DNA of 64,000 nucleotides, from NCBI GenBank assembly GCA_004352715.1, contig SCFE01000026.1:44643-108642 (forward strand). The letters run 5' to 3'. A program made the position numbers and the translations under genes. The number at the start of each line of letters is the position of its first letter. Within the stretch, counting starts at the first letter, position 1. The notes beneath the pieces are model-generated. The model saw only the letters and a list, made by a program, of their open reading frames with translations. It was not told the origin of the DNA and searched no databases. Positions 21,295-32,192 of this stretch are shown here, piece after piece. This DNA comes from Hofstenia miamia. Taxonomy: Eukaryota > Xenacoelomorpha > Acoela.

Positions 21295-21621
21295 CTAGCA
21301 AATATAAAGTAACAGATCATAGTTAATCATAATCACTAAAAAAATTTTTAGCTGCAGACCCCTACCATCTGCTAATTGTGAGATAATTCTTTTGCATATA
21401 GAATGTAAATCTTTTTTAACAGCCGAATCTGCCCACAAAATTCTTTTCAAGATTGCGTCTAATTGGGACCACCTGGACAAAAAACATTGAAATCCCACAA
21501 GGTCTCTGATGCACAAACTGGTATGCCCTTTGAAACATTGAACGGTAAGATTTTGATTTACCTTTACAGACTTGTCTTCAGTAAATCCAAAACACACCTT
21601 ATTATCTGAAATTCGTAACAA
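21295..21621 (-). pseudogene. Unrecognised minus-strand frame upstream of the P-like fragment
   Basis: 108 codons with no recognised domain (contains FKGHTSLCIRDLVGFQCFLS). Same strand and about 200 bp upstream of the P-like fragment, so it may be the preceding part of that transposase; this rests on position only. Its C-terminal residues look like read-through into AT-rich DNA. Confidence 0.25.
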
Positions 21622-22283
21622 TGCGAATGTGCATATTTCGTCAATATTTCAAATGATAAAATTACATCTTTTTCATTAAATTCCACAATTTCATTATAAA
21701 TAGCCATTTTTTTTCAATAAAGATGTACCTCTTTGATCTACCAATCGAGATTTGGAAGGTTTACACACTTTTTATAAAAATTATTTACTGGATATGAATT
21801 TACCAAAGCTCAATTTCTGAAAACTTAAGAAACTTAGCAAATTTTGCTTAGGTTAAATAGTTGAAAATTAAAAAATATTTCAAATTATTTTGTATGATTT
21901 TACAAAAAGGTGTATATTTGCTGTGAAAATGTTTCAGGCGTACTAAAAAGTAGTAGGCAAGGCAATCGCCTTGGTAATAGGCATAAGAGACCTTTCTTTT
22001 TTGTGAACTTTGCAGATGTTGGCCAGTGTAATTCACAAACACCCATATTCCGAGTCGGTTGTTTTGGTAGAATATTTGTTAGGGCTTTAATCCAATTATT
22101 ACGGATGTATTCATCTGAAGGAAATCCATATACTGTAAATTTCGATGTAGTGGAATCAAAACTTGATTTACCAATACTTAACCCAACGCAAGTAGTGCAA
22201 AGGGGTTAGTGATAGAATAATGAGTGCCATTTCCATTACTTGTTTTATCACGAACTCAGACCACACATTGTTTTCTTACTCGC
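21622..22283. other. Unassigned; one plus-strand frame of 99 codons
   Basis: The frame at 21910-22209 has no recognised domain. The rest is AT-rich. Confidence 0.3.
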
Positions 22284-23133
22284 AACAGCTGTTCCTAGAT
22301 TACAATTTTGGTTGTTTTTCGTTGTTTATGGTTGTTTCATACTTTTGGTTGTTGCAGCAACCATTAACATCATAATAACAACCATTAATACTAATTTGAG
22401 CAACTAAAACTGTGATAATTTAAGATTCAAGCAGATGCTTGCAAATAGAACTCACTTCATCATTTTTATTACTAGATCATTTTTATATAAAGAACGGAAT
22501 TGCAAAAAAGCTTTTTTGAAATATTAAATTTGTGAAAAATTATAATATACTTGGTAAGCGAATTTTCAAAATAATTTATTCATGAATATTTGGACACATT
22601 GATATTGACTGTTAAATAACATAAGCTACAATTGAGCTGAAGAGATTTTTCAAGACTTAAAAAAGTAATATTTCAAAATTGTGCTTAATTTTAGATTTTT
22701 AAATGTTTGTTAAATTTAGCAGATATTTATGTTCACTGTTATCATTTATACACAAGATATTCATTTAAATCTTTAACAAATGTTTGTATTAAATATGCTT
22801 GACAGTATCTCAAAGATTGTGGTCTGCCCTTTGTAGGGCTTGTGTTTGTTTAAACAGCAATGTTTGAAGAGCTTAGCAAAACAAAATTTTATTTTGCATA
22901 CAAAAGTAATGCTAAAAAATCATGTGACAACATAAAACAACGTTGTTACGACCTTAAAATATTGCTTTTTATTCATAAAAAACAACCTAAAATGATGATG
23001 TTGAAACAACGTTGTTTCGACTAATGAAATGGCACCATTTCGACGTTAAAACAATGTTGTTTTTGATACATAAAACAACCATATAACAACGCAAACAACG
23101 TTGTTTAGCCCTTAAATTTTTATCTGGGACAAT
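22284..23133 (+). mobile_element. Non-autonomous MITE-like element B with AAACAACGTTGTTT palindromic arrays
   Basis: About 850 bp without ORF. The left end (22290-22400) is rich in GGTTGTTT / ACAACCAT words and the right end (22925-23110) contains AACAACGTTGTT palindromes at least three times (near 22940, 23010 and 23095). The core, 22420-22920, aligns in the same order with the core of element A: TGCTTGCAA, AGCTTTTTTG, AAAAATTATAA, CAAAATAATTTATTCA, CCCTTTGT-GGG-TTGTG, GTTTAAAC-GCAATGTTT and TAATGCT-AAA all appear at corresponding positions. Boundaries are proposed from similar inverted ends: TTCCTAGATTACAATTTT on the left and, reverse-complemented, GTCCCAGATAAAAATTT on the right. Confidence 0.6.
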
Positions 23134-24952
23134 GAATATTCCGCATGGAATTCAAGAGATAATTGGTTGTGTGTTCCCCATTAAATTTTATGTGCAAGTT
23201 AATAATCATTGTTTGTTCGCCAATTATTTTTAATCACAACTATTTATCTCAGGAGTTCTATGTGGAAACAATCATTGTGTGTTTTGGGCCTAATAAATAT
23301 TCAGTGACGTTCAAATTGAGATCAATGTTGTTTACTTTACCTTACTTTACTTTACCTTAAAAATTTTTGTTCCAACAGTCTAGTATTGAGTTTGAGTTCC
23401 TTCAAATTTGCTTAGAAATAAGTTAGTTTGTTTAATGTATTATATTTTATATATTTACATTCATACATTTATTTCTGGTAATTACTGAAATTATGCAGTA
23501 TTTGCAAAACAGAATCTTGTATTGAGATATTATAGACACATTTTAGTTTGGCAAGTATACCATAACATCGAATATTTAATCAAAATGTTTCCAGGTTCAG
23601 TTGAAATTAAAAAGTTGGTCATAGTCTTGTTGTGATCCTGTCTCACTTGGTGTTTTTCGTTCCCGTAAATGCAACCAGTAGCATGGATTTATACCACGAT
23701 CATTGTTTTGTGATAACTGGATAGAAAATACATTGATACATAGACTATTAATTTTACTGAATTATGTCAAATTTGCATTAGTTCTTGCATAACAATTAGT
23801 TACTACCATTTTGCATAGAAGACGAGGTCTAGGACTGGGGTATCACCTCAATAATTTTTCGTCTAATGAGTAATTTGAAGATTGAATGATTTTAGATAAT
23901 TATTGAATTTTTATTTAGGAATATCAGCGCATTTTTGTAGTTTTAGAATCGAAGGAAAATGTTAAATTGAGGGAGGTGATAAATCTCTAATATTACTAGG
24001 TTTTTATATAGCATTAGCATTTATTTTGTGCAACAAAACTGAACCATTAATGCAAAATAGTGTTCATAATTTTAAAATTTCTTAAAAATTTAGTACAAAA
24101 ATGGTATAATTTTTAAAATTTATTAAGATAAATAATATTGTGAATACATTTTCAACATCGTTTAAAATATTTAATATAGCAAAATTCATATATTAAAGAA
24201 AAAATTAGCAGTTAGGGAATTGACTTCAGAATTTGCTCAAGATAACTAATAATGCCTTCTTTTCAAACTAAAATACTTACCGTTTCATTTGTATGCTATT
24301 TTCAGTAAACCTCGTTCAATGTATTTAGTGATTTTTGTCTGATTGAGGTGAGTATGGCAGAATGCATCGGAGTCATCAAGAGAAAATATTTGTTGCCGTG
24401 ATCCAAATATCATCAAAAAAACTCACGTTAATACTTATATTACCTTCCTAGTTGGTAATTAAATCAAACACGCACTTTCCTATTTTGGGATTTTCATTAA
24501 AATCTCAAAGCCCTTTTTGCTCATGAATATTGGACCAATTGCAGTCGCAATTATTTTGCCTCTACTTGGCCAAAAAAACACCAGGCAAATGAAAATTCGA
24601 AAAAATCCTTAATATATATAAACTTGGGTCACGTCTTTGGCAGTGTACATTCACCAGTCCTGGATTTAGCCACATGGGGTTTCCATTGGCTCAGAAATTA
24701 GATAAGTGACAGGCATGTATTTTTATCTACATTTCAGATATAATTCATCACTTTGGTGTGAGCCATTTTTCACTATTGTTATTATTTATGCAAATTTTTC
24801 ATGCTATTACTAGTTATATATTTAGTCATGCAATCTACTTTACTTATTATTGCAGTGATATCATTATTCAACAACTGTTGTTATTTCATAATACATAATG
24901 CTTTTTTCTTATGCTGAACATTGTTTACAGTTTTTCACTAATTAAGTTGATG

Positions 24953-24954
<2 letters not shown>
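23134..24954. other. AT-rich stretch without recognisable gene
   Basis: Only a short TTTACC-type run (about 23328-23360) stands out. No ORF of interest and no recognised element. Confidence 0.4.

Positions 24955-24987
<33 letters not shown>
24955..24987. repeat. (TA)n microsatellite
   Basis: About 30 bp of TA dinucleotides. Confidence 0.95.
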
Positions 24988-24989
<2 letters not shown>

Positions 24990-25669
24990 TTTGTCTCCTG
25001 AAGTATTTGAAAAAACTGTTATTAGCACTGCAAAATATTCATACATTCACAAATAAAAAAGTGTTTCAACAATAAATGAGGTTATGTTTGCATTTGACAA
25101 ATCAAGCTTGAAGTAATATAACATTTAGTTATAATCAAGATTGTATGTAAGCTCTTGCAACAGAATGCAAACTTAATGTCATTTCTTTTTAGTCTCACAA
25201 AGGTAGAAAGGTGCACACTTAAAGGCACCTATTATGACAAAACAACAAGAGTGCAAAATAAATTATAATTTTATTTAGGTAATTTAAATTCGCAAATTAT
25301 TTATTAAAATCAAGTAATGTTAAACAGGTAATAAAAAATAATACAGCAAAAAATTGTTTGGCTAAAGGTTGTTTCCTTAGCCTTTTGACAAAATGAGCCA
25401 GAACAGATATTTATATTTCTATTGATCATCTGATTAGGGAAAAATATATTAATAACGACCTGTAAGTGCTATTTAGTCTTTTATTGTATAACAGGCAATG
25501 TTAAACTGGGAAAAATAAGTTGTATTGGATTCAGTATCAACAAACTTTCAGTAGGGTTTAGTCATTTATTAAATTCATTAAACTTAATGAGATTGATAAT
25601 TAAATTAGATTGCTAAACTTTTAAGTGGCAATGGTGTTAGTGAGATAATTAATGGATATTGACAGTGCC

Positions 25670-27942
25670 TTTGAAGATCAATCTACAAACACCCTAGTTA
25701 ATTTATTCAATGAAATGCTATTAAATACAAAACAATTGATGATTATTGTAAACGTATCTGTATATGAACTTAGATTTAATTTACATGTTTAGCTAACTGC
25801 TTAATTATTAATCCAATGCCCTTTCATTTGATGAAAATAGGCTTGTGTCATTGGTGAATGAGGAAGAAGAAATTATGGATAATGATAAACCTAGAATTTA
25901 AAAATGTTAAATTACAAAATGAAGGAAAAATGTTTATATTTAAATCATTTGTTGTTTGTTTATATAATGGAATTATAATGCAATTCCACTATATTTATTT
26001 CTAACACATTGCCTAATTTGGGGTTTTAGAAATTTTGTTTTGGTTTCTTTCACAAAGTTGATTCCTTATTTGGTTATTTGAGCTTGTTTATATAATTTTG
26101 AGGAATTACATATGTAAAGGGCTCAGTAAAAGCTCCCAGGAAAATTCAAAATTCTCCATCATCTTTTTAGAATACATTGTAATTTCAACATTTCCACTTC
26201 AAAATATCTAATCAATAGTTTTTTCTGAAATTTTTAAATGTAAAAATTCCAATATTATATTTCTTGAAAAATTATTTGAAATGAATTTTAAAAATATTGG
26301 ATGTTATGTTTCAAAGAAAGGCTTATGTTAAATAATATGCCCATATATTCTAAAATTACATTTTGGCACAAAGAGGTTGTAATTTTTTATATAAAAATTT
26401 CATTCATTTCTTCAATATATTAAATTTAGTGAAAAGGAAAAGAATGATACAGGAAGCATTTCAAGAATTTCAACAGCATCAAGAGGAATTATCTAAACAG
26501 CAATGGGAATATATTCAAGCACTTTTTTCAGATGAAAACTAATTTTGCAAACTTATTTTTAATAATAATATTTTGTTTAATAATTAGTGAGAGGACATTC
26601 ACTTAAGACCTCAACTTGATTTATAATTACTTTGTAGTTGCACTAAATAGACTATAATCACTTTTTTATTTATAAAACCTTAAATATATATTGTTTATAT
26701 TTCAACTATCTATAAATATATTATTTCATTAATTGTAAAAGTTTTCGGAATGTCCACGACATTTTCACATAAAATTGACTTTATTAGTCAATTCCACTTT
26801 CAATGNTTTGAAGATCAATCTACAAACACCCTAGTTAATTTATTCAATGAAATGCTATTAAATACAAAACAATTGATGATTATTGTAAACGTATCTGTAT
26901 ATGAACTTAGATTTAATTTACATGTTTAGCTAACTGCTTAATTATTAATCCAATGCCCTTTCATTTGATGAAAATAGGCTTGTGTCATTGGTGAATGAGG
27001 AAGAAGAAATTATGGATAATGATAAACCTAGAATTTAAAAATGTTAAATTACAAAATGAAGGAAAAATGTTTATATTTAAATCATTTGTTGTTTGTTTAT
27101 ATAATGGAATTATAATGCAATTCCACTATATTTATTTCTAACACATTGCCTAATTTGGGGTTTTAGAAATTTTGTTTTGGTTTCTTTCACAAAGTTGATT
27201 CCTTATTTGGTTATTTGAGCTTGTTTATATAATTTTGAGGAATTACATATGTAAAGGGCTCAGTAAAAGCTCCCAGGAAAATTCAAAATTCTCCATCATC
27301 TTTTTAGAATACATTGTAATTTCAACATTTCCACTTCAAAATATCTAATCAATAGTTTTTTCTGAAATTTTTAAATGTAAAAATTCCAATATTATATTTC
27401 TTGAAAAATTATTTGAAATGAATTTTAAAAATATTGGATGTTATGTTTCAAAGAAAGGCTTATGTTAAATAATATGCCCATATATTCTAAAATTACATTT
27501 TGGCACAAAGAGGTTGTAATTTTTTATATAAAAATTTCATTCATTTCTTCAATATATTAAATTTAGTGAAAAGGAAAAGAATGATACAGGAAGCATTTCA
27601 AGAATTTCAACAGCATCAAGAGGAATTATCTAAACAGCAATGGGAATATATTCAAGCACTTTTTTCAGATGAAAACTAATTTTGCAAACTTATTTTTAAT
27701 AATAATATTTTGTTTAATAATTAGTGAGAGGACATTCACTTAAGACCTCAACTTGATTTATAATTACTTTGTAGTTGCACTAAATAGACTATAATCACTT
27801 TTTTATTTATAAAACCTTAAATATATATTGTTTATATTTCAACTATCTATAAATATATTATTTCATTAATTGTAAAAGTTTTCGGAATGTCCACGACATT
27901 TTCACATAAAATTGACTTTATTAGTCAATTCCACTTTCAATG
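25670..27942. repeat. 1136-bp direct duplication meeting at a single N (26806)
   Basis: Bases 25670-26805 and 26807-27942 are essentially identical and separated by one N. Identity over more than 1 kb in otherwise decayed DNA, plus the N, points to contig ends overlapped but not merged rather than a real tandem duplication. Confidence 0.88.
26429..26542 (+). CDS. Possible terminal exon of an unrecognised gene (second copy at 27566-27679)
   Basis: A pyrimidine-rich stretch and TTTAG acceptor precede a 37-codon frame (KRKRMIQEAFQEFQQHQEEL ... FSDEN) ending in TAA. It is charged, helical and coiled-coil-like. Another acceptor-like site at 25840 precedes a 20-codon frame (LVSLVNEEEEIMDNDKPRI). 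Such short acidic and Gln-rich segments resemble C-termini of Myb/SANT-like proteins, but that is only a guess. The second copy is the assembly duplicate. Confidence 0.25.
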   Translation: MKRKRMIQEAFQEFQQHQEELSKQQWEYIQALFSDEN

Positions 27943-28639
27943 ATATTATATATATACATATATATATATATATATAGCATAATTTGAAAAAACGCGACAA
28001 ATACAACAACTCACAATCTAATGGACAACCAACAGCAATGAAACTCAAGAAACATGGTAAGCCTTTGGCAGACAAAACAGCCTATATTTGGTATGGCATG
28101 TATTCAACCAATGATCGACAATATTCAGGTGTCACTTCATGTGTCAATACAAAGGTGATCTTCTTTTTCAAATCTTTAAGCAAGAGTGACAGAATGCAAA
28201 CTTAAATGCATTCTTATCTGCATCACTGAAGATTACCAAATTCAAGTTATTAGCTAAACTCTAAATTGGCAATGCTGCTGGTAACTTCTGCCAATGATCA
28301 TGAATGGTGCAAATTAATATCAATGGTGGATTATATTTAAGTCTACAAAGCCTCCACAACTAAGTAACATATTCTTATTAAATTTTCACTAATTAAACTA
28401 TGGATGCCTTTATGATAGTGCAAATTTATTTGTTCAGCTATGGAACATTAAACCTAACCTTCATTACTATAAACTGTGATTAAGTTTTTAGTTAGAAGAT
28501 CACACTGAAATTAAAGTATCACCAATTATCAGAGAAGAAGAAAAAGAAGAAGTCAATAAATAATGTATTAATTAAATATTAAATTAATACAAGTGACTCA
28601 TGACAAAAACTGTATTTAATAATATTCTAAATTCTCATT
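27943..28639. other. (TA)n tract and unassigned sequence
   Basis: A compound TA tract occupies 27944-27976. A 73-codon plus frame (27984-28205) has no recognised content. Confidence 0.4.
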
Positions 28640-29066
28640 ATGGCTGGTTTTGAAGAGAACAGTCGGGTTTCTTGTGCTCTCAACGATGCTGTATTCAGCA
28701 AGTTATTTGGCGGAATTACGTCCCTTGTTGGAGCGTCTTCTTTTATTAAAGATAAAAAGACAATGCCGCTGCATAAGATGGTCGCTAACCTTAACAAAGA
28801 TCTCACTGCTGAGGCTCTGTTACATTTTTCAAAACTGTGTTCTTTTCTGAAAAAGAAACTCTGATGCGTGTGTTCAGTCCTCTCCAACAAATGTCCTCAC
28901 TGCCAAAACTTCTACTTCTGCATCTCCAGTCATTTCTACCTCTAGGTTTCGTCATTCTCCTGCACCACGTCAATATTTATCTTTTAAGGAAGCTTCCAAA
29001 TCAGCAAAACCGAAGTCAAAATCAAATTACGTCAAATCTATTAAACCTAACACTAATATTTTAACA
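28640..29066 (+). pseudogene. ORF1 remnant of a second non-LTR retrotransposon
   Basis: The frame begins MAGFEENSRVSCALNDAVFS and is followed after a frameshift near 28850 by a Ser/Pro/Lys-rich stretch (SASPVISTSRFRHSPAPR, SAKPKSKSNY), which is a composition usual for nucleic-acid-binding ORF1 proteins. No zinc knuckle or esterase motif is visible. It sits ~150 bp before ORF2 on the same strand, supporting the assignment. Confidence 0.45.
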
Positions 29067-29216
29067 TATCTTTGTTCAAAAAATGTAGCTATATACTATA
29101 TACACTCAGACATATAACCTCTCAGCTAAAAACACACCACCACTAAGCACTACTACATAACAACACTTAAATTCAGTAAATTCATTTTCTACCAAATCTT
29201 CAAGTTTTGCTCTAAA

Positions 29217-30985
29217 ATGTATGAGAAAACAAATGGCAATTTTCTTAAAATCGTATGTTTAATTCTTCTTTTAATATACTACACATATACAGTTAAATTC
29301 AGTACAAGTATTCCAAATAATCTCAATAAATATTTTTACTTCATAAGATTACTACTTTCAGGAGATATTAAACTTAACCTAGGACCAATTTTAGAAGAAT
29401 CGCAAATAGAAATAAAACTAAAAAATTACTGCAATAACTATAAATTTGTATATCTCAATGCTAAAAGTCTAATTTCAAACAGAAATGAGCTTCTAAGCTT
29501 AATAAATAAGATAGGACAAAACGCAATATTCTTAATTACCGAAAGTTGGTTACAACATGACACTGATCCTAATTTGTTTAATCCTGACCGACATTATTAT
29601 GACATTTTCATAAAAAACCGATTAGGTAGAGGTAGCAGACTCATGATATTGGCTCCAAAATGTTTAAAACCAGTGCATAAATTAGAATATGAATTAAACC
29701 ACAATATATTTGAATCACTCTGGATAGAAATTATATCATATGAAAATAAATGTCATAAAGAACTGATTAATATCACATACAATCCAAATAAAAATTATCA
29801 TATTGACGAACTAAAATTTAAGGCAAATGAAATTTCCAAAATAAGTGATCCCTAAATATATTTGGTGACATTAATATAAATTATTTTAACAATCTTGAGA
29901 AAAAATTGTTAAGAGGATTTTGTGCCACATATGATTTTTGTTGTGTAAATACAGACTGTCCAACAAGACAAAGCAACTTAATCAACTACTTCCTAACAAA
30001 TTCATACTTATTTTTTAAATCCCTAATGTTTGAATCAATCAGTGACCATGCTCGATGCACATATATAAGTAATATAACTACCAAAGCCAATAATATTAAA
30101 ATAATTTATGCAAGAGATTATATAAATTATTCAGACGAAATAATGGAAGCACTTTTGAAAAACATATCATTCAACTATATATACACATTAAAATCTGGAT
30201 CTTGTATGATTAATTATATCTCAAAAGAAATTTGCAATGCAATTAATAAAGTGGCACCAATTAAGTACCACAAAGTAAAATTAAAGGCGCAAAAATTTAC
30301 TTTATCAAATGCTGATGATACTTATATATGTGAACAAGTAAGAATTAAAAGAAAATTGTTTGAACTCGCTAAAACAAAGCAAACAACAACTAATTGGACT
30401 AATTGCGAAAAATCAAAGAAGATAATTAAACAAATAAGAAGTAAAAAATCTGCCTTAAAAAAGAAAAGGTTCTTCGATAAACTAAGCAATACAAACATAA
30501 ACTGACATTAACGAATTAAGTATTGATAACAAAATTACAACGGAAAAAACAAGAATAATAGACCATCTAAATGCAACATTTAAGGAACTTGGCAATTTCA
30601 ATTTTCCCCAATATAAGAGAAAGACAAGCATTAATAAATTCCCAGCAAAATCATACTTTTCCTTTCAACCCATAAATGCACATGAACTAGAAACCATAAT
30701 AAAAAATTTAGACACAAATAAATCAACTGCATCCTATATTCTTCCAATCTTGATTATTAAATGTCATTTTCATATCTTTAGTGAACGTCTTCTATTCGCA
30801 TTTAACCAAAGTATTATTGATAATGAATTCCCTGATATATTTAAGAAATCAGACATAAGCCCTATATAAGGCAATCCTCTAAATGCACAAAATTATAGGC
30901 CTATTTGCATTGGCCATCCTTTCAGTAAACTATTTAAAAATTTATTAAATAGTCAAATAAATGCATATATACAATCTGAGACCAT
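29217..30985 (+). pseudogene. Non-LTR retrotransposon ORF2 (degraded 2A, AP endonuclease, start of reverse transcriptase), truncated
   Basis: From 29217: a hydrophobic N-terminus (KIVCLILLLIYYTYTV, residues 11-26), a degraded 2A motif GDIKLNLGP (residues 49-57), then endonuclease (YLNAKSLISNRNELLSLI, FLITESWL). A frameshift near 29855 restores the GDxNxNY-like FGDINI segment. The next frame from 29906 carries TRQSNLINYFLTN and SISDHA (the SDH motif), then the basic linker KKRFFDKLSN. After a stop at 30503, reverse transcriptase begins in another frame: FPDIFKKSDISPI, NAQNYRPICIGHPFSKLFK. Homology stops at about 30985 where a minus-strand integrase remnant begins, so the catalytic YADD part is absent. 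Confidence 0.85.
29361..29387 (+). other. Degenerate 2A-like motif GDIKLNLGP
   Basis: Occupies the same place in ORF2 as the consensus motif at 16660-16686, again behind a hydrophobic N-terminus. Two key residues differ from DxExNPGP: E is K and the first P of NPGP is L. By known 2A mutagenesis, loss of the NPG proline abolishes skipping, so this copy is predicted inactive. Confidence 0.7.
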
Positions 30986-31700
30986 CATTTGTTCCAAAAA
31001 ACGTGAGGACAGGGAATCTGCAAGAATGCTTGCTTTTGGCAATGCTTGTGTAGCTGAACTGATTGAAGTGCTTATTTGAAAAACAGTTTGTGGTAGAGCA
31101 TCAACCCAATTTTTCTCATCACAACATAGATGATCTTTGAGTGTGCAATGTATGCACTCAATCATTCCATTACCTCTCTGATTATAAGCTATTGTTTGAG
31201 ATTTAGTAATATTAAAGTTTTCATCAATTAATTGAATACCCAGGATGTGAACTGTGTGCCATGATCAGCATGAATAATGCAAGGAGTGCCATGTTTCCAA
31301 ATCCAGTTCATAAGAAAAGCATTAGTAACAGACTGAGCATTTACTGATGTCAAAGGAGTCACTTAAATCCATCTGGATGCCAAATCAATCATCATAAGAA
31401 TGAATCTTTCACCATGAACACTATTTCTCAGTGGGCCAACCAAATCAATACATATGAACTCATGAGGAAGCATGTCTTGTTGAAGCTCACATTGAAATCT
31501 TTTTGAACAACCATATGATTTATGATGGCAGTTATCACACTGCTTAATAAATTCTCTCAAATTTTGGCAGAGAAATGGTATACAGTGTCCTGCATCCAAT
31601 ATAGCATGATGATTTTTATCAAGACAATAATGTTCAGCATTATGGTACTTAGCAATAATGTCATTTTCATCTATTTGGTTACTCACTAGTGACATGGCTC
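30953..31700 (-). pseudogene. Retroelement integrase (HHCC zinc finger plus DDE core), Ty3/Gypsy-like, broken
   Basis: From about 31695 on the minus strand: the HHCC zinc-binding segment (KNHHAILDAGHCIPF, QCDNCHH), the first catalytic aspartate in HEFICIDLVGPL, then MMIDLASRWI. After a stop, the second aspartate appears in IIHADHGTQF (about 31265), and the catalytic glutamate region reads NGMIECIHCTLKDHL (about 31170-31125). The DNA continues to 30953 where it meets the truncated non-LTR element. All three catalytic residues are present but separated by stops and frame changes. A gag-like frame lies directly upstream at 31791-32192 with no protease or reverse transcriptase between. Confidence 0.8.
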
Positions 31701-31790
31701 ATACACGGTTTTCAGTAATAAATTCATGAACCAATGTATTCAGCATTGAAGGCATGCTAAAGGAGGACACTACAGCCACAACTAGTTTTT

Positions 31791-32192
31791 TCAATTCTGA
31801 GATATCTTGCAATTTATTTTCATGTGGCCAGCTTTTCCACATTTATGGCACGTCACTTTTGACAGATCTGGTCCAACAGGACAAAGCTGTATTTTGTGTC
31901 CCATTTTCTTACAATAACCACAAAAAGAACCAGTAGCACAGATTCCCATAGTTTCATGTTCATATTGAATTTTGATCAAAAATCTTACTAAATCATCTGC
32001 ATTGGCTGACTTATGGGCTTCCAAGAACATGACCACCATTGGCTTTAATTTGTTGGAAACAGCACCAAATATACATTGAACAATGATATTATTACCAAAA
32101 TTAAGGTATTCTGCCAGGAATTTCATATCTTGTACTGCTGATGAGATTTGTGACAGTTGATCAATTGTTATTTCCATAAATTGTTTCTCCAT
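31791..32192 (-). pseudogene. Retroelement Gag fragment with two CCHC zinc knuckles
   Basis: 133 codons: a capsid-like helical part (MEKQFMEITIDQLSQISSAV ... FLIKIQYEHE), then two zinc knuckles, CGYCKKMGHKIQLC and CHKCGKAGHMKINC, both in C-x2-C-x4-H-x4-C spacing. The ATG lies in the middle of a longer Gag. About 90 bp after its stop, integrase sequence begins on the same strand, so the whole protease, reverse transcriptase and RNase H section (about 2.5 kb) has been lost by internal deletion. Confidence 0.8.

Noticed and set aside
25670-27942. Recent 1.1-kb tandem gene duplication
   Set aside because: The copies meet at a single N and are essentially identical; the same artefact pattern occurs at three other Ns.
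24955-27976. A ~3-kb TIR element bounded by the two (TA)n tracts
   Set aside because: The sequences just inside the two TA tracts are not inverted repeats of each other.
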